Shown: in pieces, positions 17,195 through 26,139 of the stretch
How positions within the stretch are numbered: position 1 is the stretch's first letter
Layout: every line of letters begins with the position of its first letter
DNA from: Leucobacter sp. OLIS6
GTDB taxonomy: Bacteria; Actinomycetota; Actinomycetes; Actinomycetales; Microbacteriaceae
Assembly: GCF_002752355.1 (NCBI RefSeq)
Contig: NZ_MRAV01000015.1
Location: forward strand, 1 to 64,000
Reading direction: 5' to 3'
DNA: 64,000 bases
Notes under the pieces: generated by a model
What the model was told of the DNA's origin: nothing
The model's input: only the letters and a program-made list of their open reading frames with translations
The model's database searches: none
Program-made: the position numbers and the translations under genes

Positions 17195-17226
17195 CCCGTC
17201 GGGAGAGTCGGGGATGCGGAGTGCGC

Positions 17227-17232
17227 TAGGCT
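17227..17232 (+). promoter_or_regulatory. -10 box of the thi operon
   Basis: TAGGCT places transcription start near 17239, just ahead of the TPP aptamer. Confidence 0.55.
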
Positions 17233-17240
17233 GAATCGAA

Positions 17241-17326
17241 TCCACGGGAGTCCCTGCGCGAGGGGCTGAGAGGGAGCACGCGAGCTCCGACCGTCAACCT
17301 GATCTGGGTCATACCAGCGGAGGAAG
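17241..17326 (+). promoter_or_regulatory. TPP riboswitch (THI element)
   Basis: The two signature blocks of the thiamine pyrophosphate aptamer are present: CTGAGAGGGAG near 17266-17276 and ACCTGATCTGGGTCATACC near 17297-17315. The following CAGCGGAGGAAGGAACC contains the ribosome site of thiB, so ligand binding probably sequesters translation initiation. No separate terminator hairpin is visible between aptamer and ATG. Confidence 0.95.
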
Positions 17327-17333
17327 GAACCCT

Positions 17334-18392
17334 ATGCGTTCGCATGCCCGTACATTCGCCGTGCTCGCCCTCACCGGAGCACTCGCCCTCACCGCGGCCG
17401 GCTGCACCGCGTCCGGCGGATCCGGCGAGAAAGCCGCCTCGGGCGAGGTCACCCTCGTCGTGCACAGCTCGTTCCCGAACAAGGAGTTCGCGAAGGCCGC
17501 GAGCAAGGCGACCGGCCTGCAGGTGAAGGTCGTCTCGGCCGGCGACGGCGGCGAGCTCACCAACAAGCTCGTGCTCACCAAGGGCGCCCCGATCGCCGAC
17601 GCGTTCTTCGGCGTCGACCAGATCTTCGCGTCCCGGCTCATCGACGGCGGGATCACGGAGGCGTACACGCCGAAGGGCCTGCCCGCCGGTGCGAAGCAGC
17701 TCGCGGCCGACGACCGCGGATCGCTGACCGCCGTCGACTACGGCGCCACCTGCCTGAACATCGACACGGGCTGGTTCGCGAAGCACGGCATCGCGGCCCC
17801 CACGGGCTACGACGCGCTCACCGACGCGAAGTACAAGGATCTTGCCGTCGTGCTCGACCCCACCGCCTCGTCGACCGGCGGTTCGTTCCTCGTCGGCACC
17901 GTCGCGAAGTTCGGCGAGAACGGCTTCGCCGACTACTGGAAGCAGGTCGCGAAGAACGGCACCCGCGTCGAGCAGGGCTGGACCGAGGCCTACAACGGCC
18001 AGTTCACCCAGGGCGGCGGCACCGGCACCCGTCCGATCGTCGTCTCGTACGCGACCTCGCCCGCCTGGACGCTCACCAAGGACGGCTCGGCGTCCACCAC
18101 GGCCGCCCTGCTCGACACCTGCTCCAACCAGGTCGAATACGCGGGCGTGCTGAAGGGCGCCGCCAACCCCGAGGGCGCGAAGAAGGTCGTCGACTACCTC
18201 GTCTCGCGAGAGTTCCAGGACACCATCGCGGAGTCCATGTACATGTTCCCCGTCGACGCCGGCGCGAACGTCCCCGCCGACTGGACGAAGTTCGCGCCGA
18301 AGCCCGCGAAGCCGAACGACCTGCCCGCCGCCGAGATCGGTGCGAATCGCGAGTCCTGGCTGAAGACGTGGAGCACGGCGACCGGCTGGTGA
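17334..18392 (+). CDS. thiB: Thiamine ABC transporter substrate-binding lipoprotein
   Basis: A 352-residue lipoprotein. The signal peptide ends in lipobox TAAGC (Cys24), so the mature protein is lipid-anchored outside the membrane. The body matches the ThiB/iron-binding fold, with VVHSSFPNKEFAKAAS opening the first lobe, GAPIADAFFGVDQ, and YATSPAWT in the second. It captures thiamine or its phosphates for the ThiP-ThiQ importer. It is directly downstream of a TPP riboswitch, which supports the substrate assignment. ATG 17334 follows AGGAAGGA. The next gene overlaps its stop codon by 4 bp. Confidence 0.93.
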   Translation: MRSHARTFAVLALTGALALTAAGCTASGGSGEKAASGEVTLVVHSSFPNKEFAKAASKATGLQVKVVSAGDGGELTNKLVLTKGAPIADAFFGVDQIFASRLIDGGITEAYTPKGLPAGAKQLAADDRGSLTAVDYGATCLNIDTGWFAKHGIAAPTGYDALTDAKYKDLAVVLDPTASSTGGSFLVGTVAKFGENGFADYWKQVAKNGTRVEQGWTEAYNGQFTQGGGTGTRPIVVSYATSPAWTLTKDGSASTTAALLDTCSNQVEYAGVLKGAANPEGAKKVVDYLVSREFQDTIAESMYMFPVDAGANVPADWTKFAPKPAKPNDLPAAEIGANRESWLKTWSTATGW

Positions 18393-20101
18393 GCCGCTCG
18401 ACCCGGCGAGCGGGACGCGCGGTCGGCACCGGCCGCGGGTGGGGGATTGCGGCGTGGACCGCCGCGGCCGCGATCCCGCTCGCGTTCCTCGCCGTCTTCT
18501 TCCTGCTGCCCGTCCTGTCGCTCATCGCGACGGGCTTCACGACCGAGGGGCGCTTCGACGCGTCCGGGATCCCCGCGGTGCTCGGCGAGCCCCGCACCTG
18601 GAGCGTCGTCGGGCAGACCCTCGCCCAGGCCGCGCTCGGCACGCTGCTGTCCCTCGTGCTCGGCGTGCCCGCCGCGTTCGTGCTCTATCGGCTCCGGTTC
18701 CGCGGCCGTGCCGCGCTGCGCGGCCTCATGACGGTCCCGTTCGTGCTGCCGACGGTCGTGGTGGGCGTCGCCTTCGAGTCGGTGTTCGGCGAGGGCGGTC
18801 CGCTCGCCGCGCTCGGACTCGACCGCACCCTGCTGGTCGTGGTGCTCGCCCTGGCGTTCTTCAACGTCACGGTCGTCGCCCGCACGGTCGGCGGATTCTG
18901 GTCGCAGCTGGACCCGCGCCCCGAGCAGGCGGCGCGCATGCTCGGCGCCGGCCCGGGCCGGGTCTGGTGGACGGTCACGCTGCCGCAGATCGCGCCCGCG
19001 CTCGCCTCCGCGGCGTCGCTCGTGTTCTTGTTCTGCGCCACCTCGTTCGGCATCGTGCTGATCCTCGGCGGGCGCAGCCTGTCGAACGTCGAGACCGAGA
19101 TCTACCGGCTGACCGTGCAGTTCCTCGACCTGCGCGCGGCGGCCGTGCTGTCGCTGCTGCAGTTCGCGCTGGTCGCCGCCGTGCTGGTCGTGTCCGCCCG
19201 ACTGCGCCGCAGGCGCGAGCAGACGGTCTCGTTGCGGCCGACCGCGGAGCGGATCCGGCGGGCCCACGCCCCCGCGATCGCGGTGGTCGCGGCGACCGTG
19301 CTGCTGCTGCACCTGCTGCCCATGATCGCGTTGCTCGTCGGGTCGCTGCGCGGCCGGACCGCCGGTGCCGATGGCGCTGCCGAGTGGACCCTGCAGAACT
19401 ACACGAACCTGTTCGTGCCGCCCGCGGATTCCCCGATCGACGGATCCGTGGCCGACGCGCTCGCGACGAGCCTCGGCATCGCCGCGCTCGCCGCGACGAT
19501 CGCGCTGCTGCTCGGCGGCCTGGTCGCGCTCGTGGCGTCGCGGCGTCCGAGATCCCGCGTTCTCGCCCGGGGGATCGAGTGGTTCGACGGCGCGATCATG
19601 CTGCCGCTCGGGGTCTCGGCGGTGACGCTCGGCTTCGGACTGCTGCTCACCATGAACCGGCCGCTCGGGATCGGGCTCGACCTGCGCACCTCGACGGTGC
19701 TGATCCCCATCGCGCAGGCGCTCGTCGCGCTGCCCATCGTGGTGCGGACCCTGCTGCCCGTGCTGCGCGGGATCGACCCGCGGCAGCGGGACGCCGCCGC
19801 CATGCTCGGCGCGGGCCCGCTGCGGGTGCTCGGCACGATCGACCTGCCGCTGCTCGGCCGGTCGGCGGGGCTCGCGGCGGGCTTCGCCCTCGCGGCTTCG
19901 CTCGGCGAGTTCGGCGCGACCTCGTTCCTGGTGCGTCCCGACACCCAGACCCTCCCCGTCGTGATCGCGCAGCTGATCGGCAGGCAGGGGAGCGACAGCT
20001 ATGGCACTGCGCTCGCGGGCGCGGTCGTGCTGGGTGCGATCACGGCGGGGATCATGCTGCTGGCGGAGCGGTGGCGCGGAGAGGCGGCGGCAGAATGGTG
20101 A
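18389..20101 (+). CDS. thiP: Thiamine ABC transporter permease (fused two-domain)
   Basis: A 570-residue permease with two homologous halves of about six membrane helices. Each half has an EAA-type loop: EQAARMLGAGPGRVWWTVTLPQ in the first (quoted in part) and RDAAAMLGAGPLRVLGTIDLP in the second. This two-domain architecture is typical of ThiP. I prefer GTG 18389, whose GTGA overlaps the thiB stop, over GTG 18368. It forms the membrane pore of the thiamine importer with ThiB and ThiQ. Upstream regulation is by the TPP riboswitch. Confidence 0.92.
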   Translation: MSRSTRRAGRAVGTGRGWGIAAWTAAAAIPLAFLAVFFLLPVLSLIATGFTTEGRFDASGIPAVLGEPRTWSVVGQTLAQAALGTLLSLVLGVPAAFVLYRLRFRGRAALRGLMTVPFVLPTVVVGVAFESVFGEGGPLAALGLDRTLLVVVLALAFFNVTVVARTVGGFWSQLDPRPEQAARMLGAGPGRVWWTVTLPQIAPALASAASLVFLFCATSFGIVLILGGRSLSNVETEIYRLTVQFLDLRAAAVLSLLQFALVAAVLVVSARLRRRREQTVSLRPTAERIRRAHAPAIAVVAATVLLLHLLPMIALLVGSLRGRTAGADGAAEWTLQNYTNLFVPPADSPIDGSVADALATSLGIAALAATIALLLGGLVALVASRRPRSRVLARGIEWFDGAIMLPLGVSAVTLGFGLLLTMNRPLGIGLDLRTSTVLIPIAQALVALPIVVRTLLPVLRGIDPRQRDAAAMLGAGPLRVLGTIDLPLLGRSAGLAAGFALAASLGEFGATSFLVRPDTQTLPVVIAQLIGRQGSDSYGTALAGAVVLGAITAGIMLLAERWRGEAAAEW

Positions 20102-20121
20102 CCGAGACGAAGGAGCGGCGC

Positions 20122-20832
20122 ATGGCGGAAGCGGACGGGACGGAGCGGGCGGTCGGAACGCGCGGACTCTCCGTGGACCGCGCGACGGTGCGGTACCCGG
20201 GGACCGACGCGTCCGCACGGCCGGCGGTCGACAGAGCGAGCCTCGCTGTCGAGGAGCGCGAGATCGTCGCGCTGCTCGGACCGAGCGGTTGCGGCAAGTC
20301 GACCCTGCTGCGGGCGGTCGCGGGGCTCGAGCCGCTCGCCGGTGGCCGCATCGCGTGGGCGGGCGAGGACCTCGCCGGGGTCGCACCGCACCGGCGCGGC
20401 TTCGGGCTGATGTTCCAGGACGGGCAGCTGTTCGGGCACCGGAACGTCGGGGCGAACGTCTCCTACGGGATGGAATCTCAGCGGATGCCCAAGCCGGAGC
20501 GCGCCGCGCGCGTCGCCGAGCTGCTCGAGCTGGTCGGTCTGCCGGGGAGCGAGGGGCGGCGCGTGACGGAGCTATCGGGCGGTGAACGCCAGCGGATCGC
20601 GCTCGCGCGCTCCCTCGCGCCCCGGCCGCGCCTGCTGCTGCTCGACGAACCCCTCTCGGCGCTCGACCGCGAGCTGCGGACACGCCTCGCAGAGGACCTG
20701 GCACGGCTGCTGCGCGAGACGGGTACGACCGCGATCCTCGTGACCCACGACCCGGAGGAGGCCGAGGCGATCGCCGACCGCGTCGTCCGCATGCGCGACG
20801 GCCGTGTGCTCGCGGAGGAGAGCGCGGCGTGA
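20122..20832 (+). CDS. thiQ: Thiamine ABC transporter ATPase
   Basis: A 236-residue ABC ATPase with Walker A GPSGCGKST, Q-loop FQDGQ, signature LSGGERQR, Walker B LLLLDEPLSALD and the switch His in VTHDPEEAE. The strong ribosome site AAGGAG (20110-20115) six nt upstream favours ATG 20122; ATG 20095 or GTG 20098, overlapping the thiP stop, are alternatives that add about 9 residues. It powers ThiP. Its end overlaps the next gene by 4 bp (GTGA), so the operon continues. Confidence 0.92.
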   Translation: MAEADGTERAVGTRGLSVDRATVRYPGTDASARPAVDRASLAVEEREIVALLGPSGCGKSTLLRAVAGLEPLAGGRIAWAGEDLAGVAPHRRGFGLMFQDGQLFGHRNVGANVSYGMESQRMPKPERAARVAELLELVGLPGSEGRRVTELSGGERQRIALARSLAPRPRLLLLDEPLSALDRELRTRLAEDLARLLRETGTTAILVTHDPEEAEAIADRVVRMRDGRVLAEESAA

Positions 20833-21434
20833 GCGGACCGGGAATCGGGCCGGATCCCGGCGCGGAGGCGGTCGCGCGCGACCTTCTGGTGCGGACGGCT
20901 CTGCTGCGCGGACGCCCGCCGCGCGTGGTGCTCGTGGACGGTCGATCCGGATCCGGGAAGACCACGATCGCGGGTGCACTGGTGCCGCTGCTCGCTGGAG
21001 CGCTCGGTGCCCCCGCCGAGCTGCTGCGGGTCGAGGATCTGTACCCCGGCTGGGACGGGCTCGCGGCGGGCGCCGCCGCGGTGCCCGCGGCGCTGCGCAC
21101 GGGACGCTACCGTCGCTACGACTGGATCGCCGGAGGCTTCGCCGAGGAATGCGGGATCGAGCGCGGCCGGCCGCTCGTGATCGAGGGCTGCGGCGCGCTC
21201 AGCGCCGAGAACCTGGCCGCCGCCCGGGCCTGGGCGGCGGGGTCGGGCACCGGCATCGGTGCCGTGCTGCCGGTGTGGATCGAGCTGCCCGCGGAGGAGC
21301 GCCGTCGCCGGGCGCTCGCCCGGGACGGCGAGGCGTTCCGGCCGTACTGGGACCGCTGGGCGAGCCAGGAGGACGCGCTCGCCGCGTGCACGCACCCGAT
21401 CGCGCTGGCGCGCGAGATCCTGCACGGCGGGTGA
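20829..21434 (+). CDS. Uridine-kinase-like P-loop NTPase in the thi operon
   Basis: A 201-residue protein with Walker A DGRSGSGKTT (about residues 37-46). A VEDLYPGWDGL motif follows, and a lid-like basic segment EERRRRALARDGE near residues 157-169 resembles the uridine/cytidine kinase and (d)NMP kinase superfamily. GTG 20829 overlaps the thiQ stop, so it is the fourth gene of the TPP-controlled operon. Related proteins are usually annotated only as ATP-binding protein or para-aminobenzoate synthase-like. A role in phosphorylating imported thiamine or a precursor is attractive from context but unproven. Confidence 0.7.
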   Translation: MSGPGIGPDPGAEAVARDLLVRTALLRGRPPRVVLVDGRSGSGKTTIAGALVPLLAGALGAPAELLRVEDLYPGWDGLAAGAAAVPAALRTGRYRRYDWIAGGFAEECGIERGRPLVIEGCGALSAENLAAARAWAAGSGTGIGAVLPVWIELPAEERRRRALARDGEAFRPYWDRWASQEDALAACTHPIALAREILHGG

Positions 21435-21463
21435 GCCGGCCCGCCCGCCCGCCGAAGCGGCGT

Positions 21464-21496
21464 TCCGGAGCCGACGGCGCCGACCGCTGCTCCGGA
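21464..21496. terminator. Weak hairpin between convergent genes
   Basis: TCCGGAGC (21464-21471) pairs with GCTCCGGA (21489-21496) around a 17-nt loop in the 72-bp convergent gap. There is no T-run. Confidence 0.4.
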
Positions 21497-21506
21497 GCGA
21501 TCCGGA

Positions 21507-22979
21507 TCAGTGCCCGTGCGCCTCGGAGCCCGCGGCCTCGTCGGCCGCGATCTGCTCGGCGTCGGCCGCGGGCGCGGCGCCCGCGCTCGCAGCCCGGCGC
21601 TTCGCGAGCGAGCGGCGCACCAGGGGCCAGCAGGCGATCAGCACGCCGGTCGCGATAAGGCTCGTCCAGACCTGGGTTCGGCCGCTCTCGGAGCTCAGCA
21701 TCACGACGAGCACCGCGGCGATCGCGGCGATGAGGAGGATGTTGAGCCAGGGGTGGAGCCACATCTTCAGCTTCAGCCCGGCGGCCTCTTCAGCCGACAT
21801 CTTCTGCCGCATGCGCATCTGCGTGAGCGCGATGAAGACGTAGACGAAGAGCGCGACGAGGCCGGCCGAGTTCATGATGAAGTCGAAGACGCCCGACTCG
21901 GGCGCCGCGAAGTTGACGAGGGTCGCCGCGACCGCGCCGATCGTGGAGGCGAACAGTGCGAAGGCGGGGACTCCCGAGCGCGTCCTGCGCATCATGAGGC
22001 GCGGGGCGTAGCCCTGCTCGGCGAGGGCAGCGAACATGCGCGACGCCGAGTAGAGGCCCGAGTTGAGCACCGAGATCACGGCGGTGAAGATGATGATCTG
22101 CATGATCGCGGCGGCGCCGGGGACGCCGAGCAGCGAGAACACGTAGGTGAAGGGTGCGGTCGCCACGTTCACGGGCTCGGGCAGCTCGTCCCAGGGGACG
22201 ACCATCGTGATGATGAGCACGGCGCCGACGAAGAACAGCAGGATCCGCCAGATCACGGTGCTCGTGGCCTGCTTGATGCCCTTTGCGGGGTTCTCGGACT
22301 CGGCCGCGGCCATCACCGCGATCTCGGTGCCGAAGTACGAGAAGATGACGAGCGCGACGCCCGTGAACGCGATGCCGAAGCCGTTCGGGGCGAATCCGCC
22401 GTGCTCCCAGAGGTTCGGCACGGAGAAGGTCGACTGCGGCCACAGGCCGAGCGCGAAGAGCAGGCCCGCGCCGAGGAACACGACGATCGCGATGACCTTG
22501 ATGCTGGCGAGCCAGAACTCGACCTCGCCGAAGGTGCGCACCGAGATCAGGTTGGCGCCGATGAACACGGCGATCAGGATCAGCGACCACGCCCAACCCG
22601 GCAGGAACGCGAACCAGGAGTGCAGGGTCTCGCCGCCGAGCACCGCCTCGTAGGCGAGCACGCCGACCCAGAAGTACCAGTAGAGCCAGCCGACGAGGTA
22701 GGCGGCCCAGTCGCCGAGCCCGACTCGGGCGTACTCCATGAACGAGCCGATCGCCGGCCGGGCCGCGGCCATCTCGCCGAGCATGCGCATCGCGAGGAAC
22801 ACGAGCAGGCCGCCGATGAGGTAGGAGATGATCGCGGCCGGACCCACCGAGCGGATGATGTTGCCGGATCCGACGAAGAGGCTCGCGCCGATGATGCCGC
22901 CCAGCGTGATCATGGTGACGTGCCGCGGGCGGAGCTTGGCCCCGTTCGACGGGGACGGAGCGGAAGCCGGTTCCTGCAC
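21507..22979 (-). CDS. APC-family amino acid permease
   Basis: A 490-residue, 12-helix transporter of the amino acid transporter (AAT) branch of the APC superfamily. The start region HVTMITLGGIIGASLFVGSG and the motif FSYFGTEIAVMAAAESENP are typical of GabP/AnsP/ProY-like permeases. It would import an amino acid with protons; the substrate is not evident. The start is GTG 22979 preceded by AAAGAGG about 9 nt away. The C-terminal 30 residues are Ala-rich and end with acidic residues and GH. It is followed by a convergent thi operon and preceded by a VanZ gene in the same direction. Confidence 0.88.
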   Translation of the reverse strand: MQEPASAPSPSNGAKLRPRHVTMITLGGIIGASLFVGSGNIIRSVGPAAIISYLIGGLLVFLAMRMLGEMAAARPAIGSFMEYARVGLGDWAAYLVGWLYWYFWVGVLAYEAVLGGETLHSWFAFLPGWAWSLILIAVFIGANLISVRTFGEVEFWLASIKVIAIVVFLGAGLLFALGLWPQSTFSVPNLWEHGGFAPNGFGIAFTGVALVIFSYFGTEIAVMAAAESENPAKGIKQATSTVIWRILLFFVGAVLIITMVVPWDELPEPVNVATAPFTYVFSLLGVPGAAAIMQIIIFTAVISVLNSGLYSASRMFAALAEQGYAPRLMMRRTRSGVPAFALFASTIGAVAATLVNFAAPESGVFDFIMNSAGLVALFVYVFIALTQMRMRQKMSAEEAAGLKLKMWLHPWLNILLIAAIAAVLVVMLSSESGRTQVWTSLIATGVLIACWPLVRRSLAKRRAASAGAAPAADAEQIAADEAAGSEAHGH

Positions 22980-23064
22980 GGGTGATGCCTCTTTCGGTTC
23001 GACGGCGGCGGGGTTCGCCGTGTGGCATGGTACCCGCGCGGCCGTGCGAAACGAAATTGAGATA

Positions 23065-23505
23065 TCAGTTGCGCCGGACCGCTCGCCGGATCCCGAGGAT
23101 CGCGCACCCGATCGCGGCGCCGACCGCGTTGAGCACGACGTCGGACAGATCCGGGACCCGACCGGGGATCACCGATTGGCTCAGCTCGATCGCCGCGGTC
23201 GCCGCGACGCAGATCGGCAGCGCGAACCACCACGCGCGACGGGGGAGCACCGCGGCGACCGCGAGGCCGAGCGGCACGAACAGCGCGATGTTGGCGAGAT
23301 CCTCGATCTGCATCGTCGTGAGTGACGCATCGAAGCGGCCGAGCACCGCATTGATCGCGTCGACCGCCTCGATACGTGCCATCAGCACGAGACCGCGCGG
23401 TCCGAGCGTCGCGACGCCGATCCCGGCGACGACGAGCAGCAGGAAGACGACCGCGGCGGGACGGGGAGCGTGCTCGGTGCGGACGGTCGGTGCGTGAGCG
23501 GACAT
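23065..23505 (-). CDS. VanZ-family membrane protein
   Basis: A 146-residue protein with four hydrophobic helices. It carries the VanZ pattern DLANIALFVPLGLA (about residues 67-80) and IELSQSVIPGRVPDLSDVVLN near residues 103-123 (quoted in part). VanZ proteins occur widely and are associated in some hosts with teicoplanin or lipoglycopeptide tolerance, but most, including stand-alone actinobacterial ones, have no known function. Nothing nearby suggests glycopeptide resistance. Confidence 0.83.
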   Translation of the reverse strand: MSAHAPTVRTEHAPRPAAVVFLLLVVAGIGVATLGPRGLVLMARIEAVDAINAVLGRFDASLTTMQIEDLANIALFVPLGLAVAAVLPRRAWWFALPICVAATAAIELSQSVIPGRVPDLSDVVLNAVGAAIGCAILGIRRAVRRN

Positions 23506-23597
23506 GCGGAACCTGCTTTCTTCGGCTGGGCGTGCGAGGCACCCACTCCCATGAGACCGCAGCGACTGTTTCGAGAGCGTATGCTCCGCGGCCCCGC

Positions 23598-23603
23598 TAG
23601 ACT
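23598..23603 (+). promoter_or_regulatory. -10 box TAGACT, leaderless purN start
   Basis: TAGACT, 6 nt, then GTG 23610; no ribosome site is visible. Confidence 0.6.
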
Positions 23604-23609
23604 TGCCGC

Positions 23610-24218
23610 GTGCTGAACATCGCGGTGCTGATCTCCGGTGGGGGCAGCAACCTCAAGGCCCTGATCGACGCGACCTCCGAACCCGGTTTCCCTGCCCGCA
23701 TCGCGGTCGTGGGGTCCGACACCGAGGCGCCCGGACTCGCCCACGCCGAAGCCGCGGGCATTCCGACCTTCGTCGTGCGCCCCGCCGACTCCGACACCCG
23801 CGAGGAATGGGGCCAGCTGCTCGCAGCCGCCATCCAGGAGCACGGGGTCGGCACCGGCCCCGAGCCCGGCCTCGTCGTGAGCGCCGGACTCATGCGGATC
23901 CTGCCGCCCGGTTTCGTGCGCCTCTTCTCGCCCGCGCTCATCAACACCCACCCCGCGCTGCTGCCGAACTTCCCCGGAGCGCACGCCGTGCGCGACGCGC
24001 TCGCCGCCGGCGCTCCCGAGACCGGTGTGACCGTGCACGTGATCGACGAGGGCGTCGACACGGGTCCCGTGCTGCGCCAGCGAACCGTCGTCGTGCGCGA
24101 CGGCGAGACCGAGGACGAGCTGCACGAGCGGATCAAGCAGCTCGAGCGCCCCCTGCTCGTCGACGTCGTGCGCGACATCGCGACCGGAGACCTGAACCTT
24201 CCCCAATCGGCCGAATAG
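23610..24218 (+). CDS. purN: Phosphoribosylglycinamide formyltransferase
   Basis: A 202-residue PurN of normal length. It opens [19 protein letters not shown], the 5-phosphoribosyl-binding loop. The catalytic Asn-His-Asp set is visible in [18 protein letters not shown] and later [16 protein letters not shown]. It transfers a formyl group from 10-formyltetrahydrofolate to GAR in purine synthesis. The GTG start lies 6 nt after TAGACT. purH follows after 13 bp and is surely cotranscribed. Confidence 0.96.
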   Translation: MLNIAVLISGGGSNLKALIDATSEPGFPARIAVVGSDTEAPGLAHAEAAGIPTFVVRPADSDTREEWGQLLAAAIQEHGVGTGPEPGLVVSAGLMRILPPGFVRLFSPALINTHPALLPNFPGAHAVRDALAAGAPETGVTVHVIDEGVDTGPVLRQRTVVVRDGETEDELHERIKQLERPLLVDVVRDIATGDLNLPQSAE

Positions 24219-24231
24219 GAGACCGAACCTG

Positions 24232-25992
24232 ATGGCAGTCCAGAGCCACGACCCCAGCCTGTACGAGCACCGCGATCTGATCCCGGTGCGCCGGGCGCTC
24301 ATCTCGGTGAGCGACAAGTCCCGCCTGCTCGAACTCGCCGGGGCGCTCGCCGCCGCGGGCGTCGAGATCGTCTCGACCGGTTCCACGGCGTCGACGATCC
24401 GTGACGCGGGCCACCCGGTCACCGACGTCGCCGAGGTCACCGGATTCGCCGAGGCGCTCGACGGGCGAGTCAAGACGCTGCACCCCTCGGTCCACGCCGG
24501 CCTGCTCGCCGACCTCCGCCTCGCCGATCACCGCGATCAGCTGGCGCAGCTCGGCATCGAGCCGTTCGAGCTCGTCGTCGTGAACCTCTACCCGTTCGAG
24601 GAGACGGTGGCCGCGGGCAAGCCCGTCGCCGACGTGATCGAGAACGTCGACATCGGCGGCCCGGCGATGGTGCGCGCCACGGCCAAGAACCACGCCAACG
24701 CCGCGATCGTCGTGTCGCCCGAGCGCTACGACGAGGTCATCGAGGCGGTGCAGTCGGGCGGTACGACCCTCGATCTGCGACGCTCGCTCGCCGCCGACGC
24801 GTTCACGCACACCGCTTCGTACGACGCCTCGGTCGCGACCTACTTCCTCGAGCAGGAATTCGTCGGCTGGACGGGCGAGACCCTCGACGAGGCCGGGTTC
24901 GACGCGGACTTCGACGCCGATTTCGGCGCGGAGCAGGGCGCCGAGGCGCTGCTGGACGACGACGCGGACTTCGACGGCGAGGACGGGGCCGCGGGCTCGA
25001 TCGACGCGATCTTCGCGATCGACCCCGAGGACCCGACCGGCACCACCGTCGGCCTCGAGGTCGGGGGCCTGCGCGACGCGGTGCTGCGCTACGGCGAGAA
25101 CAGCCACCAGCGCGCAGCGCTCTTCACCGAGCCAGGCGGCACCGGGATTGCGCAGGCGACCCAGCTGCACGGCAAGGAGATGTCGTACAACAACTACGTC
25201 GACGCCGATGCGGCGCTGCGCGCCGCCTACGACCACGACCGCCCGGCGGTCGCGATCATCAAGCACGCGAACCCGTGCGGCATCGCGGTGGCGCCCGAAG
25301 GCGCGGCCGACGAGATCGCGGCGGCCCACGAGCTGGCGCACGCCTGCGACCCGGTGTCGGCGTTCGGCGGTGTGATCGCCGCGAACCGCACCGTCACGAA
25401 GGCCATGGCCGAGACGGTCTCCGGCATCTTCACCGAGGTGATCATCGCTCCCGGCTTCGACCCCGAGGCGCTCGCGATCCTCACACAGAAGAAGAATCTG
25501 CGTCTGCTCGTGCTGCCCGGCGACTTCGAGCCGAGTCCGCTCGAGCTGCGCCAGGTCTCGGGCGGCTTCCTGCTGCAGGACGCCGACCGTTCCTTCGCCC
25601 CGGCATCCGAGTGGGAGCTCGCCACCGGCGAGCCCGCGGACGCCGAGACGCTCGCCGAGCTCGAGTTCGCCTGGCGCGCCTGCCGCGCCGTGAAGTCGAA
25701 CGCGATCCTGCTCGCGCAGGGCGGCGCCTCGGTCGGCGTCGGCATGGGCCAGGTCAACCGGGTGGACTCGTGCCGCCTCGCGGTCGAGCGTGCGGGGGAC
25801 CGCGCCACGGGCTCGGTCGCCGCGTCCGACGCGTTCTTCCCCTTCGCGGACGGCCTGCAGGTGCTGCTCGACGCCGGCGTGCGCGCCGTCGTACAGCCGG
25901 GCGGCTCGGTGCGCGATCCCGAGGTGATCGAAGCCGCGAAGGCGGCCGGTGTGACGATGTACTTCACCGGGGAGCGCCACTTCTTCCACTGA
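24232..25992 (+). CDS. purH: Bifunctional AICAR formyltransferase/IMP cyclohydrolase
   Basis: A 586-residue PurH catalysing the last two steps of IMP synthesis. The N-terminal MGS-like IMP cyclohydrolase domain covers residues about 18-205, with [10 protein letters not shown] and [12 protein letters not shown]. The formyltransferase domain covers about 275-586, with the catalytic [10 protein letters not shown] and [10 protein letters not shown]. Typical PurH is near 510-540 residues; the excess is an acidic segment at residues 213-275, rich in Asp/Glu with DADFDADF and [11 protein letters not shown], inserted at the domain junction. Catalytic motifs are intact, so the enzyme should be active. 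It is the second gene of a purN-purH operon and ends at a strong hairpin. Confidence 0.96.
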   Translation: MAVQSHDPSLYEHRDLIPVRRALISVSDKSRLLELAGALAAAGVEIVSTGSTASTIRDAGHPVTDVAEVTGFAEALDGRVKTLHPSVHAGLLADLRLADHRDQLAQLGIEPFELVVVNLYPFEETVAAGKPVADVIENVDIGGPAMVRATAKNHANAAIVVSPERYDEVIEAVQSGGTTLDLRRSLAADAFTHTASYDASVATYFLEQEFVGWTGETLDEAGFDADFDADFGAEQGAEALLDDDADFDGEDGAAGSIDAIFAIDPEDPTGTTVGLEVGGLRDAVLRYGENSHQRAALFTEPGGTGIAQATQLHGKEMSYNNYVDADAALRAAYDHDRPAVAIIKHANPCGIAVAPEGAADEIAAAHELAHACDPVSAFGGVIAANRTVTKAMAETVSGIFTEVIIAPGFDPEALAILTQKKNLRLLVLPGDFEPSPLELRQVSGGFLLQDADRSFAPASEWELATGEPADAETLAELEFAWRACRAVKSNAILLAQGGASVGVGMGQVNRVDSCRLAVERAGDRATGSVAASDAFFPFADGLQVLLDAGVRAVVQPGGSVRDPEVIEAAKAAGVTMYFTGERHFFH

Positions 25993-26005
25993 GCTCCGTG
26001 CTCGC

Positions 26006-26045
26006 GCCGAGGGCGCCGGATCCTGCGGGAACCGGCGCCCTCGGC
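26006..26045 (+). terminator. Terminator after purH
   Basis: A 14-bp perfect stem (26006-26019 with 26032-26045) and 12-nt loop lie 13 bp after the purH stop, followed by GTTCC. Confidence 0.75.
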
Positions 26046-26060
26046 GTTCCTCCGGCGTCG

Positions 26061-26078
26061 GCCGACGGTACCGTCGGC
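26061..26078. promoter_or_regulatory. 18-bp palindrome upstream of the ABC exporter genes
   Basis: GCCGACGGTACCGTCGGC is a perfect palindrome about 60 bp upstream of the ATG 26140 transcription start. Its right half GTACCGTC recurs at 26126-26133, over the -10 box, so the two may be sites for one regulator. No regulator gene is adjacent. Confidence 0.4.
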
Positions 26079-26126
26079 TGACCCGGGAGGCACCCAGGGA
26101 CGACGCGGAGCGCCCGCGTCGGTCCG

Positions 26127-26132
26127 TACCGT
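26127..26132 (+). promoter_or_regulatory. -10 box TACCGT, leaderless ABC ATPase start
   Basis: TACCGT, 7 nt, then ATG 26140. Confidence 0.45.
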
Positions 26133-26139
26133 CTGAGGT

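Noticed and set aside
18194..21100. A 968-codon open frame on the minus strand opposite thiP and thiQ
   Set aside because: Its translation is Arg/Ala/Gly-rich low-complexity sequence typical of antisense frames in high-GC genes, and it opposes well-supported thi genes.
21464..21496. A strong terminator between the thi operon and the amino acid permease
   Set aside because: Kept only as a weak hairpin: 8-bp stem, long loop and no T-run.
23065..23505. VanZ as sign of glycopeptide resistance
   Set aside because: No vanHAX, vanRS or related genes are near; isolated VanZ proteins are common and not diagnostic.
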